A stretch of DNA of 60,026 nucleotides, from NCBI GenBank assembly GCA_035651595.1, contig DASRFJ010000353.1:1-60026 (forward strand), given 5' to 3'. Position numbers and translations under genes: made by a program. Positions 17,998-27,528 of this stretch are shown here, in pieces (the first letter of the stretch is position 1; each line of letters starts with the position of its first letter). This stretch comes from JAFARZ01 sp035651595. GTDB lineage: Bacteria; Actinomycetota; Actinomycetes; Streptosporangiales; Streptosporangiaceae. The notes under the pieces were generated by a model that did not search any database, was not told the DNA's origin, and was given only the letters and a program-made list of their open reading frames with translations.

Positions 17998-19270
17998 ATG
18001 GGATTCTCCAGAGAGCGTGTCGGGGCGGACGGGAAGTCGCGGTGGACCGCCGTATACCGGGATCGGCGGGGGAAGGTTTGTTCCGCTGGGACGTGGCCGA
18101 CCGAGAAACTGGCTGACACGGCCTGGCAGAATGCCGAGTCCGATGTCCGCCGTGGGCTCGGGGACTTGAGCCGCGGGCGGCGGACGTTCCAGAAGTATGT
18201 TGACGAGATCTGGTTCCCACACCACCAGATCGACCTGACCACGCGCGAGAAGTACACCTGCTACCTGGATCGGTGGGTGAAGCCGTACTTCGGCTCGGTG
18301 CGGATGATCGACATCATGCCGCAGGACGTCCGCGAGTGGATCACCTGGGCGCAGAACAAGGGCGCGTCGGCATGGACAATCCAGTACTGCAAGACCTCAA
18401 TCCTGAGCTCGATCTTCACCACGGCCCTGAACGACCAGGTCACCGCCATCCAGCCGTGCCAAGGAGTGCAGATGCCGTCCGTCCCTGCCACGGTGCGCAC
18501 GATCGTCACGCCCGAGCAGTTCGACGCCGTCTACCGAGCGCTGCCGGATGCCGATACCCGGCTGCTGGTGGAGACCGACATCGAGAGCGGGCTGCGGTAG
18601 GGCGAACTGACCGAACTCCGGGTACGGGACATCGATCTCGCAACGCGGATTGTCACGGTGAGCCGTAAGGTCATCGAGCTCAACGGGAAGTTCCATCCGT
18701 CCGGCGGCCGCTTCCTGGTCGTCAACTACCCGAAGGACAAGGAATTCCGCCGCCTGAAGCTCAGCGCGCAGATCTGCCGCAAGCTCGCGGCGCACATCAA
18801 GAAGCTCGAACTGGGGCCGAACGACCTGCTGTTCGCCAGGCGGAACCAGGCGGCCTGTGATCCCGGTAGCCAAGGACCTCGATCCGGCGGAGCGGTGGGT
18901 CAAGGACGTCACGCCCTCCGGCCACCGGTACGAGTATGGCTCTCAATCAGCGGCTACTCCGGTGGCAAGTGCCGGTGTCCGCACTGCCGGCGCGCCTATG
19001 CGGACTATCGCGCCGACCGGCGGGCAGCGGGCAAGGACCGGCCGATGGTGAAGTCGCCGCGCGGACCCCGCATCATCGGTGCGGACGAGGAGCACTTCCC
19101 GCGGAGCTGGTTCCGGCGCGCCGTCTGGCAGCCAGCGTGCAAAGCGGCACAGAACTCGGCTTCAGCCCACGGTTCCACGATCTGCGTCATGCGCACCCCT
19201 CCTGGCCAGTTTCCCCGGCGGCGCCGACCTGCAGGTGGTCAAGGAGCGGCTAGGTCTTCTGGCGCGATGA
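17998..19270 (+). pseudogene. Tyrosine recombinase (integrase), decayed
   Basis: This is a relic of an actinomycete phage/ICE-type integrase. The N-terminal 200 codons are intact from ATG 17998 (GGGAGG at 17982-17987): the AP2-like arm-binding domain (WTAVYRDRRGKVCSAGTW) and the SAM-like core-binding domain. A TAG at 18598-18600 interrupts SGLR-GELTELR, where the family has Trp. Later parts lie in three frames: RYEYGS, a zinc-finger insert CRCPHCRRAYADYRADRR, the catalytic FSPRFHDLRHAH box, and GADLQVVKERLG. The catalytic Tyr region is deleted. One nonsense mutation and several frameshifts make it inactive. An intact homologue elsewhere would be needed for excision. Confidence 0.85.
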
Positions 19271-19277
19271 GTTCGGC

Positions 19278-20030
19278 TCATCTGGGTGCGGGGCTAGGTC
19301 TTGTTGCCTCTGCGGCCAGCGGGCCCGCGAGCGAGCCTGAGCCGGCAACATACCGGTCAAGATGGCGTGCGAGGTCGTGAATCGCTTCGATGGCTTCTTG
19401 GATGCGGTCGAGTTTCTCGCCGCGGGCGGTCTCGATGTAGTAAAGGAATATACGGCGAAACCAGACCAGGTGCTCGGGATCGGTTAGCAGGCTGCAGAAC
19501 TCCCGGTAGGTGCGAAGCCGCCCATCGTCGCCATACCACATGTTCTCGCCGATGCTCGGCTGCAGGTGGTAGTAGATGCCTAGGTCTCGGACGAACGCGA
19601 ACTGCACTTTCACGAGGAGCTCGGTAAGAGCGGTATCGTCGATCCCGGTCAGCCGCAGGAACGGGTGGTCGCGGCGGACTCGTTCGATCCAGGCGAACAG
19701 GCTGGCGGTGAGGTAGGCCGTGGATGCCAGGAAATATCCCTCGCCAGCGAACCAGGCGGCAGATTCGCCGAGAAGCTCATCTGGATCGCCGATGATCCCT
19801 AGCAGGCGCCGACGCTCGGTGTCTGCCTCAATGCTGTAGAGAATCTGCACTAGGCGGCTGCTCATCTCCGCCACTTGGCGTCGCAGCGGATTCAGGTACC
19901 TGACATTGATCTCCTCGCGATGTTCCAGATGGGCCTCGTGGCGCCGCTGTCTTCCCGCGACCTCCAAAGAAATGACGGTAACCACGACGGAGGTAATCGC
20001 GGCCACGAGAGCGGCCATCACATCACCCAT
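19278..20030 (-). CDS. Membrane-anchored protein of unknown function
   Basis: About 250 residues with one N-terminal membrane segment (MAALVAAITSVVVTVISLEV, near residues 5-25) followed by a charged, helical cytoplasmic region (RQRRHEAHLEHREEINVRYL, then PLRRQVAEMSSRLVQILY). I recognise no catalytic motif. ATG 20030 is the best-placed start; extensions to 20141 look non-coding. The gene sits just inside the island, convergent with the integrase relic and upstream of the Mrr-like gene. It may be an accessory protein of a defence locus, but nothing in the sequence proves that. Confidence 0.65.
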   Translation of the reverse strand: MGDVMAALVAAITSVVVTVISLEVAGRQRRHEAHLEHREEINVRYLNPLRRQVAEMSSRLVQILYSIEADTERRRLLGIIGDPDELLGESAAWFAGEGYFLASTAYLTASLFAWIERVRRDHPFLRLTGIDDTALTELLVKVQFAFVRDLGIYYHLQPSIGENMWYGDDGRLRTYREFCSLLTDPEHLVWFRRIFLYYIETARGEKLDRIQEAIEAIHDLARHLDRYVAGSGSLAGPLAAEATRPSPAPR

Positions 20031-20253
20031 ACCCCATCTACTAATAGGGAGGTGCCATGAGTCAACGGTGCACTTCTCCGGCCCGCCCTCTCTTGCGCCG
20101 CCGGGAGCGTTGGTCGCGCAGATCGATCGATCTGCCTGCATAGTTGCGCTACGAGGCCGCTACTGAGAACGCCGCTTCTGCCGCCAGGTGCGCGATCATG
20201 GGTAGAGATCGCAGGGCTGGTGTCCTGTCGCTCGCCGGTGTGTTGCCGGACCG

Positions 20254-21144
20254 CTAGATCTCGCCGAAGAATCCGCTGTCGACGCTAACGTCTTCCACCG
20301 TTCGCGTCGTCGTCCGGACGCCGAGCTCGTACTGCTTGAGAAGCCCGCAGAGGCGGTCACCGTCGATGAGGTCGATGGGCGGAGCGCCATCCCGAGTCGC
20401 TTCCTTCTTAGCGTCCGCGGAGAACGATCCGGTGGTGATCAGGAGCCCTTTGTCGCCGCGTCCTGCCATGGCACCGCGAAAGTCGCGGACGGCGCCCGGG
20501 CCGACGCTGCCCCGGTAGCGCTTGCACTGGAAGAAGACCGGGAAGCTGACCAAGCCGAGCCGGTAGACGCCGAGTCCATCGATTCCGCCGTCACCGCTTT
20601 GCCCGGTGACGTTAACACTGTCGAAGTCAGCCTCCCGTAGGAGCCTGCGGGCCAGCCGCTCGAAGGCATCGGGCCGCATGGTCATTAGCTGGCCGAGCAG
20701 CTGCTCCTTCCAGCTGAGCTCACCGGCAGGCTCTTCTGCGTCCCCCTCGTCAGGGTCCTGCGAGGTGCGCGCATTGCGCGCTTTCCGCAGCTCGATTAGG
20801 TGCGCCGCCCATAGTTCGCGGACTTGTTCCCGGCGCTGATCATCTGTCGCGGACGGGTCGGTCAGCAGCGCCGTGCCTTCATCGGTCAGAGCCCAAACGC
20901 CCCGGGCGCTGTTGGTCAGCAGTCCCATTCCTTTCAAGTAGGTGCGGGCCCAGGCGAGGCGATAGCCGATCTCGGTTTCCGGGCCATTGTTGTGCAGCAC
21001 CGCCTGCTGGGCGTCGCTGAACGCCTCCCGCTTGATGACCGTCTCCACGATCTCGCCGATCGACGCTGACCCGCCCAGCTCCGCTACCGCCTGAACCACG
21101 GGCCAGAGCATCTCGTTGTACTGCGGCACATTCGCCTTGGCCAT
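20254..21144 (-). CDS. Mrr-like restriction endonuclease
   Basis: A 296-residue protein with two domains. Residues 5-95 are a winged-helix Mrr_N domain (LWPVVQAVAELGG, GYRLAWARTYLKGMGLL). Residues 150-265 are a PD-(D/E)xK Mrr catalytic domain: RLLREADFDSVNVT, GQSGDGGIDG with acidic D185/D189, and the QxK half-site Q206-C-K208 in FFQCKRYRG. Mrr enzymes cut modified (often methylated) foreign DNA as stand-alone type IV restriction systems. ATG 21144 follows a non-coding leader. It lies in the defence island next to a membrane protein of unknown role. Confidence 0.88.
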   Translation of the reverse strand: MAKANVPQYNEMLWPVVQAVAELGGSASIGEIVETVIKREAFSDAQQAVLHNNGPETEIGYRLAWARTYLKGMGLLTNSARGVWALTDEGTALLTDPSATDDQRREQVRELWAAHLIELRKARNARTSQDPDEGDAEEPAGELSWKEQLLGQLMTMRPDAFERLARRLLREADFDSVNVTGQSGDGGIDGLGVYRLGLVSFPVFFQCKRYRGSVGPGAVRDFRGAMAGRGDKGLLITTGSFSADAKKEATRDGAPPIDLIDGDRLCGLLKQYELGVRTTTRTVEDVSVDSGFFGEI

Positions 21145-21245
21145 ATTGTGACATTCCTGCCTATGCGGAGGGCGTGGTTTCACCCTTATCATCGCCACGT
21201 CGGCGAAGGCATTCCACACCCTTGCACAGATATCCGGTCATGCCG

Positions 21246-21442
21246 CGAGGAGATCGATCGCGAGATCCTTCTGGGCGTGACATACGATCTTGCCGTGGCC
21301 GCCGCGCAGTCACTGCCCGGAGAGTTCGTTACGGGGACTGTCGTGGATCACCATCTGTGGGCTAGAAGTCGTGCTCGATGACCACAGGGCAATTACGGTG
21401 GACCTCCGATTCATTGACGACGACCCGATCATCTGGGGGTGA
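21246..21442 (+). pseudogene. Short frameshifted relic of unknown family
   Basis: Two adjacent frames carry gene-like sequence. The first reads EEIDREILLGVTYDLAVAAA, then QSLPGEFVTGTVVDHHLW. The second continues with GLEVVLDDHRAITVDLRFID, then DDPIIWG and a stop. Joined by a one-base shift near 21362 they would make one small protein or protein end. I do not recognise it. The rest of 21145-21700 holds no gene that I can support. Confidence 0.35.
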
Positions 21443-21700
21443 TCCCGGCGACTGGCCCGCGCCGGGCAGCCCGATATCGGGACGAATCCAAGGAATATGC
21501 CGAGCGGGCAGGTACGCATGACTCTACGCCTGTCCGACCAGGTCTGAAGACGCTCACATGCTTGTTGAGAGCATCCGGCTGGGAAGTCTCACGACGAGCC
21601 CAGCAGCTGTCGTTGCGTAGAGCTGTCCTGCAGCCATTACTTGTGGCGTCTGCTGCTCCCCGGTTCACCAACGGGGGCTGTGAGATGGGATCCTGGCTGG

Positions 21701-22243
21701 ATGGAGACCGGTTCGGACCGATCACTGGCACGCATCGATAGGAATGATCTGCTGCGACTGGCTGCGCTAGCTGCGGAGGTCGAAGCAAAGCTGTTCGCGC
21801 GCCACCCTCAGGGTGCAGGACGCTACGCGGGCAGGCTTGTGTGCCGGGCTCTGTGCCAGGGCGCTGCCCTCCACTATGTGGACGCAGAAAACGGCGTCAA
21901 GGATTTCGATGTCTGGTCTTTCTATGCCCAGCGCTCCGACGGTCCGTTCCCATACCGGTGGCGGGGAACGGCGGACTACGGTCCGTCGAAATTCGGCCGG
22001 TTTCCAGGTGATCCTCAATCGTTCACGGGCCGTCGCGTAGACCGGCTCGGGCGCTCACTGGCGGTGCCACTCGACGCCGACCCGGCCACGGTGCTGCAGG
22101 ACTATATTGCGACGGCACGCACTGCCTCCGCGAAGGCGCTGGCAGCCGAAGCAGCAGTCCTCATCTATCCAAAGGAGCTTGCCGGGAAAGTCGTCTGGCA
22201 GCCCGGTGTCCGGACAATCATGCCGCCAGCAGACGTACTCTAG
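21701..22243 (+). CDS. Conserved hypothetical protein
   Basis: About 180 residues from ATG 21701, beginning METGSDRSLARIDRNDLLRL. It has a distinctive centre, ALHYVDAENGVKDFDVWSFY, followed by FPYRWRGTADYGPSKFGRFP and FTGRRVDRLGRSL. The composition and codon bias are those of a real gene. The aromatic, charged core suggests an enzyme-like domain, but I cannot name a fold with confidence. It converges with the large membrane protein gene and has no obvious operon partner. Confidence 0.7.
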   Translation: METGSDRSLARIDRNDLLRLAALAAEVEAKLFARHPQGAGRYAGRLVCRALCQGAALHYVDAENGVKDFDVWSFYAQRSDGPFPYRWRGTADYGPSKFGRFPGDPQSFTGRRVDRLGRSLAVPLDADPATVLQDYIATARTASAKALAAEAAVLIYPKELAGKVVWQPGVRTIMPPADVL

Positions 22244-22247
22244 CTGG

Positions 22248-24227
22248 TCACGAGTAGGGATGGTGTCCCTCCTCGGACTCCGGCCACGGCGTCCCTGGTT
22301 GACGCCACACCGGATCAGGGTTGGCAGGTTGCTGCGGCCATCTCGCCTGGAAGGGCCTGGGGGCGATTTGTGGTCGCTCAGTACCCGGTCCGGCTGCCTC
22401 CCATCCCCGCGGCGCTGCCTCGGAAAGCGGCACGGCGCTGACACGAGGCAGGGTGACGATCTCCGGATCGCATTCGACAGCCTGGACCTGACCCGCCGAC
22501 GTGGGAACCAGCAACACGTTGTCGGGCAAACTCTGCAGGACCGATGGCTCAACCGCGTACTCATAAACTCGCTGAACGCCCACAGCGTCGCTCCAGCTCG
22601 TGCCGTCCGCCCACGACATGGACTGCGACCAGTTCTGGGACGTCGACCGGTCCTGTGATCTCGTGCTGCTACCCGAGGTCGAGTGCGCGCCGAGGTGCTC
22701 TTCGCTCCACCCATGGGTCGTGTTAGAGCCGCGAGATTCGCTGCTCCCCCATCCGTACGTGTCGGCGCGCGTGGTGGTCCGACTGCCGCCCCGAGTGGCA
22801 GTGAACTGGGACACAACGAACCTGTGGTGCCGGCCGATGTAGCTGGCGGCCTGTTCGGCTTCGGCGTGGTTGCCGAGCCGCATGAAGGCGGTGGCGCCGC
22901 CGCCGAGGAACCCGAGCGCGTCGTCGCGCAGGTGCCGGAACAGCACGGTGAGCGGCACCCGGTTGCGTTCGCAGGCGGCGGCGAGCCGTTCCAGATGCGC
23001 GCGGGTGATGTCGTCCGGCCCGGCCAGAATCACGGCGGGGGTGTGCGCGGTGCTCGCGGTGACCTGGACGGTGAGCCACTGGATGATCAGTGCGGTGAGC
23101 ACTTCGTTCCTGGCGCTGACCGCGGACGGCGACACCGCCAGGCACGAATACCACGCGGGCGGCGGCACAGCCGCCGGGCCGGACCCGGTCCATGAGGCCA
23201 GGTCTGACAAGAACGCGTCGAGCCGGACCAGGCTGCCGGCTACCTGGGTCCGGTAGCCGTCCGGGAACAGCGGCCCGCTGATCACCTCCTGCTCGGCACC
23301 GGTGAGCAGTCCGGGTGGCACGGGCTGGCCGAGCGCCGCACGGGCGGCGGCCGCGATCCGCCACATGGTCACGTGACCGCCGAGGGCGCCGGTGAGCTGC
23401 TCCAGCACGCGGACATCGATGGCGCGCTCGGTACGGGCACCGCCATCGCTGCCGGCGTGGATGGCTTCAGCGAGCGCGCCGGCGAGCTGCCCGGGATCAA
23501 GCCGGGTGAGCAGCCCGGACGCGTCGAGGTCTTCAGGCAGCAGGTAAGAGGCGCCGGAGATGCCCGCCTGCTGTGCCAGGGCGGTGAGGTGATCGGCGGC
23601 GCGCTGGCCGGTGAGGTCGGCGACAAGCAGCGGCTGCCCGGCCAGGATCGATGTGCCGTGTACGGCGAGCAGGGACTGCCAGCCCGCCAGGGTGCCGCCG
23701 AACACATCGAGCCGGGCCGCGGGCCGATGCACGCTGCCCCACTCGGGCAGATGAGACAGCCGTCCGAGTTCGGCATCCTCGAACCCGGCCGCCTGTTCCC
23801 GCCAGGTCTCCAGCGCCTGCCGGTACTTCTGCTCCGGGTCAACGGCCTTCGCGGCCGTCAGCTGACGGCGTAGCCACGCTGTCCAGGCCACGCCCGGGCC
23901 GCAGACCACGATGGCGGTGATGATCGTGGTCATGGTGTGGGCGCCGGGGTTGAGCGCTCGCGCGCAGCCCGCCAGCGCCAGCAGCAGGACCGCGAGCATC
24001 AGGCTTGGCCGCGCCGCCCACTTCCGGGCCCGCTCGTACGACTTCGCGGCGGCCGAAACGCGTGCCGTTACCTCGCGTCGGATCGTGTCCGCGTCAGGTT
24101 CTGGCTCCGGGTAGGGCGCTGCGAGCTCGCGGTGGTCGCGGAACCGCCAGCCGAGCCTGCCGCCCGGGGTGAACAGCAGCGCATGCCAGCCTCGCATACC
24201 GCCGGGTCCGGTGGGCCGGACGGTCAT
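22248..24227 (-). CDS. Membrane protein with degenerate coupling-ATPase-like domain
   Basis: A 659-residue protein. Two membrane segments (about 75-93 and 98-119) are followed by a cytoplasmic domain built like a T4CP/FtsK-type ATPase: G-G-T-L-A-G-W-Q-S at 177-185 sits where a Walker A belongs, with Trp183 in place of Lys, followed by LLVADLTG. Later come AVILAGPDDITRAHLERLAA and FMRLGNHAEAEQAASYIG, like the end of TraG/VirD4 motors. Residues about 488-570 are a Ser/Thr/Trp/Gly-rich low-complexity tract. It seems to be a pseudo-ATPase. It is divergent from the HerA-type ATPase gene across 139 bases, so the two probably share regulation. Confidence 0.7.
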   Translation of the reverse strand: MTVRPTGPGGMRGWHALLFTPGGRLGWRFRDHRELAAPYPEPEPDADTIRREVTARVSAAAKSYERARKWAARPSLMLAVLLLALAGCARALNPGAHTMTTIITAIVVCGPGVAWTAWLRRQLTAAKAVDPEQKYRQALETWREQAAGFEDAELGRLSHLPEWGSVHRPAARLDVFGGTLAGWQSLLAVHGTSILAGQPLLVADLTGQRAADHLTALAQQAGISGASYLLPEDLDASGLLTRLDPGQLAGALAEAIHAGSDGGARTERAIDVRVLEQLTGALGGHVTMWRIAAAARAALGQPVPPGLLTGAEQEVISGPLFPDGYRTQVAGSLVRLDAFLSDLASWTGSGPAAVPPPAWYSCLAVSPSAVSARNEVLTALIIQWLTVQVTASTAHTPAVILAGPDDITRAHLERLAAACERNRVPLTVLFRHLRDDALGFLGGGATAFMRLGNHAEAEQAASYIGRHHRFVVSQFTATRGGSRTTTRADTYGWGSSESRGSNTTHGWSEEHLGAHSTSGSSTRSQDRSTSQNWSQSMSWADGTSWSDAVGVQRVYEYAVEPSVLQSLPDNVLLVPTSAGQVQAVECDPEIVTLPRVSAVPLSEAAPRGWEAAGPGTERPQIAPRPFQARWPQQPANPDPVWRQPGTPWPESEEGHHPYS

Positions 24228-24366
24228 GATCCGGCGTTCCCTTCGTCGTTGCCCCTTCTCCTGGTGCCGCCTCCAGGATCTGATGATGCCATTTCCTTAC
24301 CGTTCTGTCACTAATTGCGATGGAGTGCTTCCGGAACGCCACCGAGCGGGTTAGCCTTTCAGTCGC

Positions 24367-27300
24367 ATGCGGTCAACCGCAGCCGAGCCCGAGCGACCAG
24401 GGGTACCGTCCGTGACGCGAGCGTGGGATGCGCTAGCCGAGCTGCCTGCCTGGCTGATCACCCAGATCCCGCGTCCGCGCCAGCCCTGCGGCGACAACAC
24501 CGAAGTCCAGCGTGACGCAGGAACCGGCCAGCGGTTCCAGGCGCTCGCCGCCGCCTGCGGCCGCGCCGACCCGGTGGCGATCGCCTGGGCACGCGAGGAG
24601 CCCGGCGGACAGGTCCGCGTGCTGGCGGCCGGATCCGCGCTGGCCGCCGGGCATGACCAGGGCCAGGCGGTGCTGACCCTCCCGGCCGGTGCACGCGGCG
24701 CCCGGCTCGCACCCCGCGATGCCGCCGAGACGCTCGCGCGGATCCCGTGCTGGACCAGGCTGGCGGGCGTCAACGACATCCTGCTCGCCGACGACACCCT
24801 GCCAGACGGGCAGAATGTCGGCCTGGCGCCGCCGTCACTGGAGGACGGACTGCTGTCCGCGTGGCTAGGCGCGTTCGCATGGCTGCTTCTCGCCGAGCCC
24901 ATACCCGGCGGCGAACTGGACGAACTGACCAGCCAGGCCGCCCTCTCACAGCTGACCGCCCAGCAGTCAAGCAGCCCCAGATCACAGGTCTCCGCACACC
25001 GGGCGCAGGCGCGGCACGCCGAACTCCGGCGCGCCGCATCGACCGGCATGTGGCGCGTGCACCTGCTGGCCGGCGCGGCCACGCCCGATGACGCCGCGCA
25101 GGTCGCCGGATTGCTGTGCGCGTCAGCGGACCTGGCCGGCCTGCCGTACGCCCTGGTCGCCATCCCCGGCACCGGCCCCCTGCCGGCGATGCTCGGCGGC
25201 ACCATAGAACCGGCCGCCCGAGACGGCGTCAGGGCCGGAGATGGCCGCCACCTTCCCGGCAACGGCATTTACGGCAACCGGTCACCGCAGCAGGCCTGGA
25301 GCGCGACGCCGCATGCTCCGGCGCACCCGCCCGCGGCACCTGTAGTCAGGCCAGCGTCGGCCGAGGCGATCATCCGCGCCAGCGAGGTAGAGAGCACGCC
25401 CAGGCCCGCGGCGCCGTTCCTCGCCTCGACCCGGCTGCTCGCCGCCCTTCTCAGGGCACCGACACGGGAGGTGCCCGGGCTACGGTTCACCCTCCAGCCC
25501 ACGTTTGACGTCACCCCGGAGACTGTGCACCGCAGCCAGCCCCCCGACGAGGTGCGCTCAACCCCAGCGGCCATTCGGATCGGGACAGTTCTCGACTGGA
25601 ACCGGATGCCAGCGGGGCCGCTGCTGGTCTCACCGGAATCCATGAACCGGCACGTGTTCGTGTGCGGCGCGACCGGCGCCGGCAAGTCGCAGACAGTACG
25701 CGGCCTGCTCGAAGCCGCCACCGACGCAGACATCCCGTGGCTGGTCGTCGAGCCCGCCAAAGCCGAATACCAGCGGATGGCCGCCCGGCTGCCAGACACC
25801 AAGGTAATCCGGATCCGGCCCGGTGACCTCGACGCGCCGCCCGCCGGGCTCAACCCGCTCGAACCCGCCCCAGGCCCGGACGGCACAAGGTTCCCGCTCC
25901 AGGTCCACGCGGACCTGCTGCGCGCCGTGTTCCTCGCCGCGTTCGACGCCGACGAGCCGTTCCCTCAAGTCATCGCCGCCGCCCTCACCCGCTGCTACGA
26001 GCAGGCCGGCTGGGACCTGGTCACCGGCCAGCCCGCCAGCCCCGGCATCCAGCCCTGGTACCCCACGCTGGCCGACCTGGAACAAGCCGCCATCCAGGTC
26101 GTCGAGCAGATCGGATACGGCCGCGAAGTCACCGACAACGTCCGCGGCTTCATCACCGTCCGCGTCGGCAGCCTCCGCCTCGGCACCGCCGGGCGCTTCC
26201 TCCACGGCGCCCACCCGCTCGACTTCGCCCAGCTCCTGAACCACAACGTGGTGCTGGAGATCGAAGACGCAGGCGATGACCGCGACAAAGCATTCGTCAT
26301 GGGCGCCGTGCTCATCCGTCTCGCCGAGCATCTGCGGCTCCATTTCAGCAGAACGACATCGGCTCAACCTCTGAGGCATCTCACCGTGCTCGAGGAGGCA
26401 CACCGGCTGCTCCGCCAGCCACCCCAAGGCACCGCGGCCGGCCCGGCCGCGCACGCCGTCGAGATGTTCGCCGACCTCCTCGCCGAAGTCCGCGCCTACG
26501 GCGACGGCCTGATCATCGCCGAGCAGATCCCCGCCAAACTCATCCCCGACGTCATCAAGAACACCGCCGTCAAAATCGTCCACCGCCTCCCCGCCCGCGA
26601 CGACCGCGACACCGTCGGCGCCACCATGAACCTCACCCCCAGCCAGTCCCGCTACCTGGTCACCCTCCCGCCCGGCGAAGCCGCCGTCCACACCGACGGC
26701 ATGGACTACCCGGTCCTGGCCCGCATGCCAGACGGCACCACCCGCGAAAACAGCAGCACAGCGCGGCCACACTCGCCAGACACGGTGATCGGCCACCGCA
26801 GCCCCACCTGCGGTCCCGACTGCACCGCCCGGCCATGCACCCTAGCCCAGATCCGCGCTGCCCAGCGGCTCACTCTCACTGATCCGCGCATCACGCTGTG
26901 GGCCGAACTCGCCGTAGTCGCGCACCTGACCGGCTGGACCATGCCGATGCCGTCAGAAGAACTCGCCGCGAACATCGACGCTGCTGGCGCGCGGCTCCGG
27001 GACTGCGCGATCTCGCACGCGGTGGATACAGCGGTGAGAGCCCGAGTGGCGGCGATCGCGAACCGGGTGAGCCCGCCGGATCTCGCCGTTCATGTAGCCA
27101 CCGCGATGCGTCACGTGCTCGGCGGGCAGGGTTGGTTTTGCGAGCCGAAGGAACCACGCTGGCTCGCTCCCACGTATGAATGGAGCATCGTCCTCGACGA
27201 CCTTCGCGACTATTGCCGCGACCATTCCGACGGCGGTCCGCACCCGGACACCGCCGAATGGGAAGTCACATACAGCAACACGATCCCGGGCGCCACTTGC

Positions 27301-27528
27301 GCCGACCAGCTCCAAGTAGTCCAGCTGTCGTACGAAATCGCCCGCCGCGACCAAGGCCAAGTCGACGCGGTCAACTGGGGTACGCGTCCGCAGAGCGCAT
27401 TCGAAGACGTTCTCGCCACTCGGCGCGACGATCCGAAGTGGGAGGAGCGGCTCACCGAGGCGCTCGCCGATTTTCCTGGCCACCGCTGGCCGCTCGACCA
27501 GCTCCGCCGATTGCCTCCTGAGCCATGA
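24367..27528 (+). CDS. HerA/VirB4-type AAA+ ATPase
   Basis: A 1053-residue protein. Residues 1-320 are Ala/Pro-rich and unassigned. The motor spans about 390-780: Walker A GATGAGKSQT at 434-443 (Lys440), IPWLVVEPAKAEYQ, Walker B LTVLEEAHRLL with E676/E677, and the DRDTVGATMNLTPSQ arginine-finger region, as in HerA/DUF87 and conjugation motors. A Cys cluster (CGPDCTARPC) and an unassigned C-terminal domain of about 230 residues follow. Such hexameric motors pump DNA or protein through membranes or act with nucleases in defence. It overlaps the next gene by ATGA. The start is uncertain (ATG 24367 or GTG 24412). Confidence 0.85.
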   Translation: MRSTAAEPERPGVPSVTRAWDALAELPAWLITQIPRPRQPCGDNTEVQRDAGTGQRFQALAAACGRADPVAIAWAREEPGGQVRVLAAGSALAAGHDQGQAVLTLPAGARGARLAPRDAAETLARIPCWTRLAGVNDILLADDTLPDGQNVGLAPPSLEDGLLSAWLGAFAWLLLAEPIPGGELDELTSQAALSQLTAQQSSSPRSQVSAHRAQARHAELRRAASTGMWRVHLLAGAATPDDAAQVAGLLCASADLAGLPYALVAIPGTGPLPAMLGGTIEPAARDGVRAGDGRHLPGNGIYGNRSPQQAWSATPHAPAHPPAAPVVRPASAEAIIRASEVESTPRPAAPFLASTRLLAALLRAPTREVPGLRFTLQPTFDVTPETVHRSQPPDEVRSTPAAIRIGTVLDWNRMPAGPLLVSPESMNRHVFVCGATGAGKSQTVRGLLEAATDADIPWLVVEPAKAEYQRMAARLPDTKVIRIRPGDLDAPPAGLNPLEPAPGPDGTRFPLQVHADLLRAVFLAAFDADEPFPQVIAAALTRCYEQAGWDLVTGQPASPGIQPWYPTLADLEQAAIQVVEQIGYGREVTDNVRGFITVRVGSLRLGTAGRFLHGAHPLDFAQLLNHNVVLEIEDAGDDRDKAFVMGAVLIRLAEHLRLHFSRTTSAQPLRHLTVLEEAHRLLRQPPQGTAAGPAAHAVEMFADLLAEVRAYGDGLIIAEQIPAKLIPDVIKNTAVKIVHRLPARDDRDTVGATMNLTPSQSRYLVTLPPGEAAVHTDGMDYPVLARMPDGTTRENSSTARPHSPDTVIGHRSPTCGPDCTARPCTLAQIRAAQRLTLTDPRITLWAELAVVAHLTGWTMPMPSEELAANIDAAGARLRDCAISHAVDTAVRARVAAIANRVSPPDLAVHVATAMRHVLGGQGWFCEPKEPRWLAPTYEWSIVLDDLRDYCRDHSDGGPHPDTAEWEVTYSNTIPGATCADQLQVVQLSYEIARRDQGQVDAVNWGTRPQSAFEDVLATRRDDPKWEERLTEALADFPGHRWPLDQLRRLPPEP

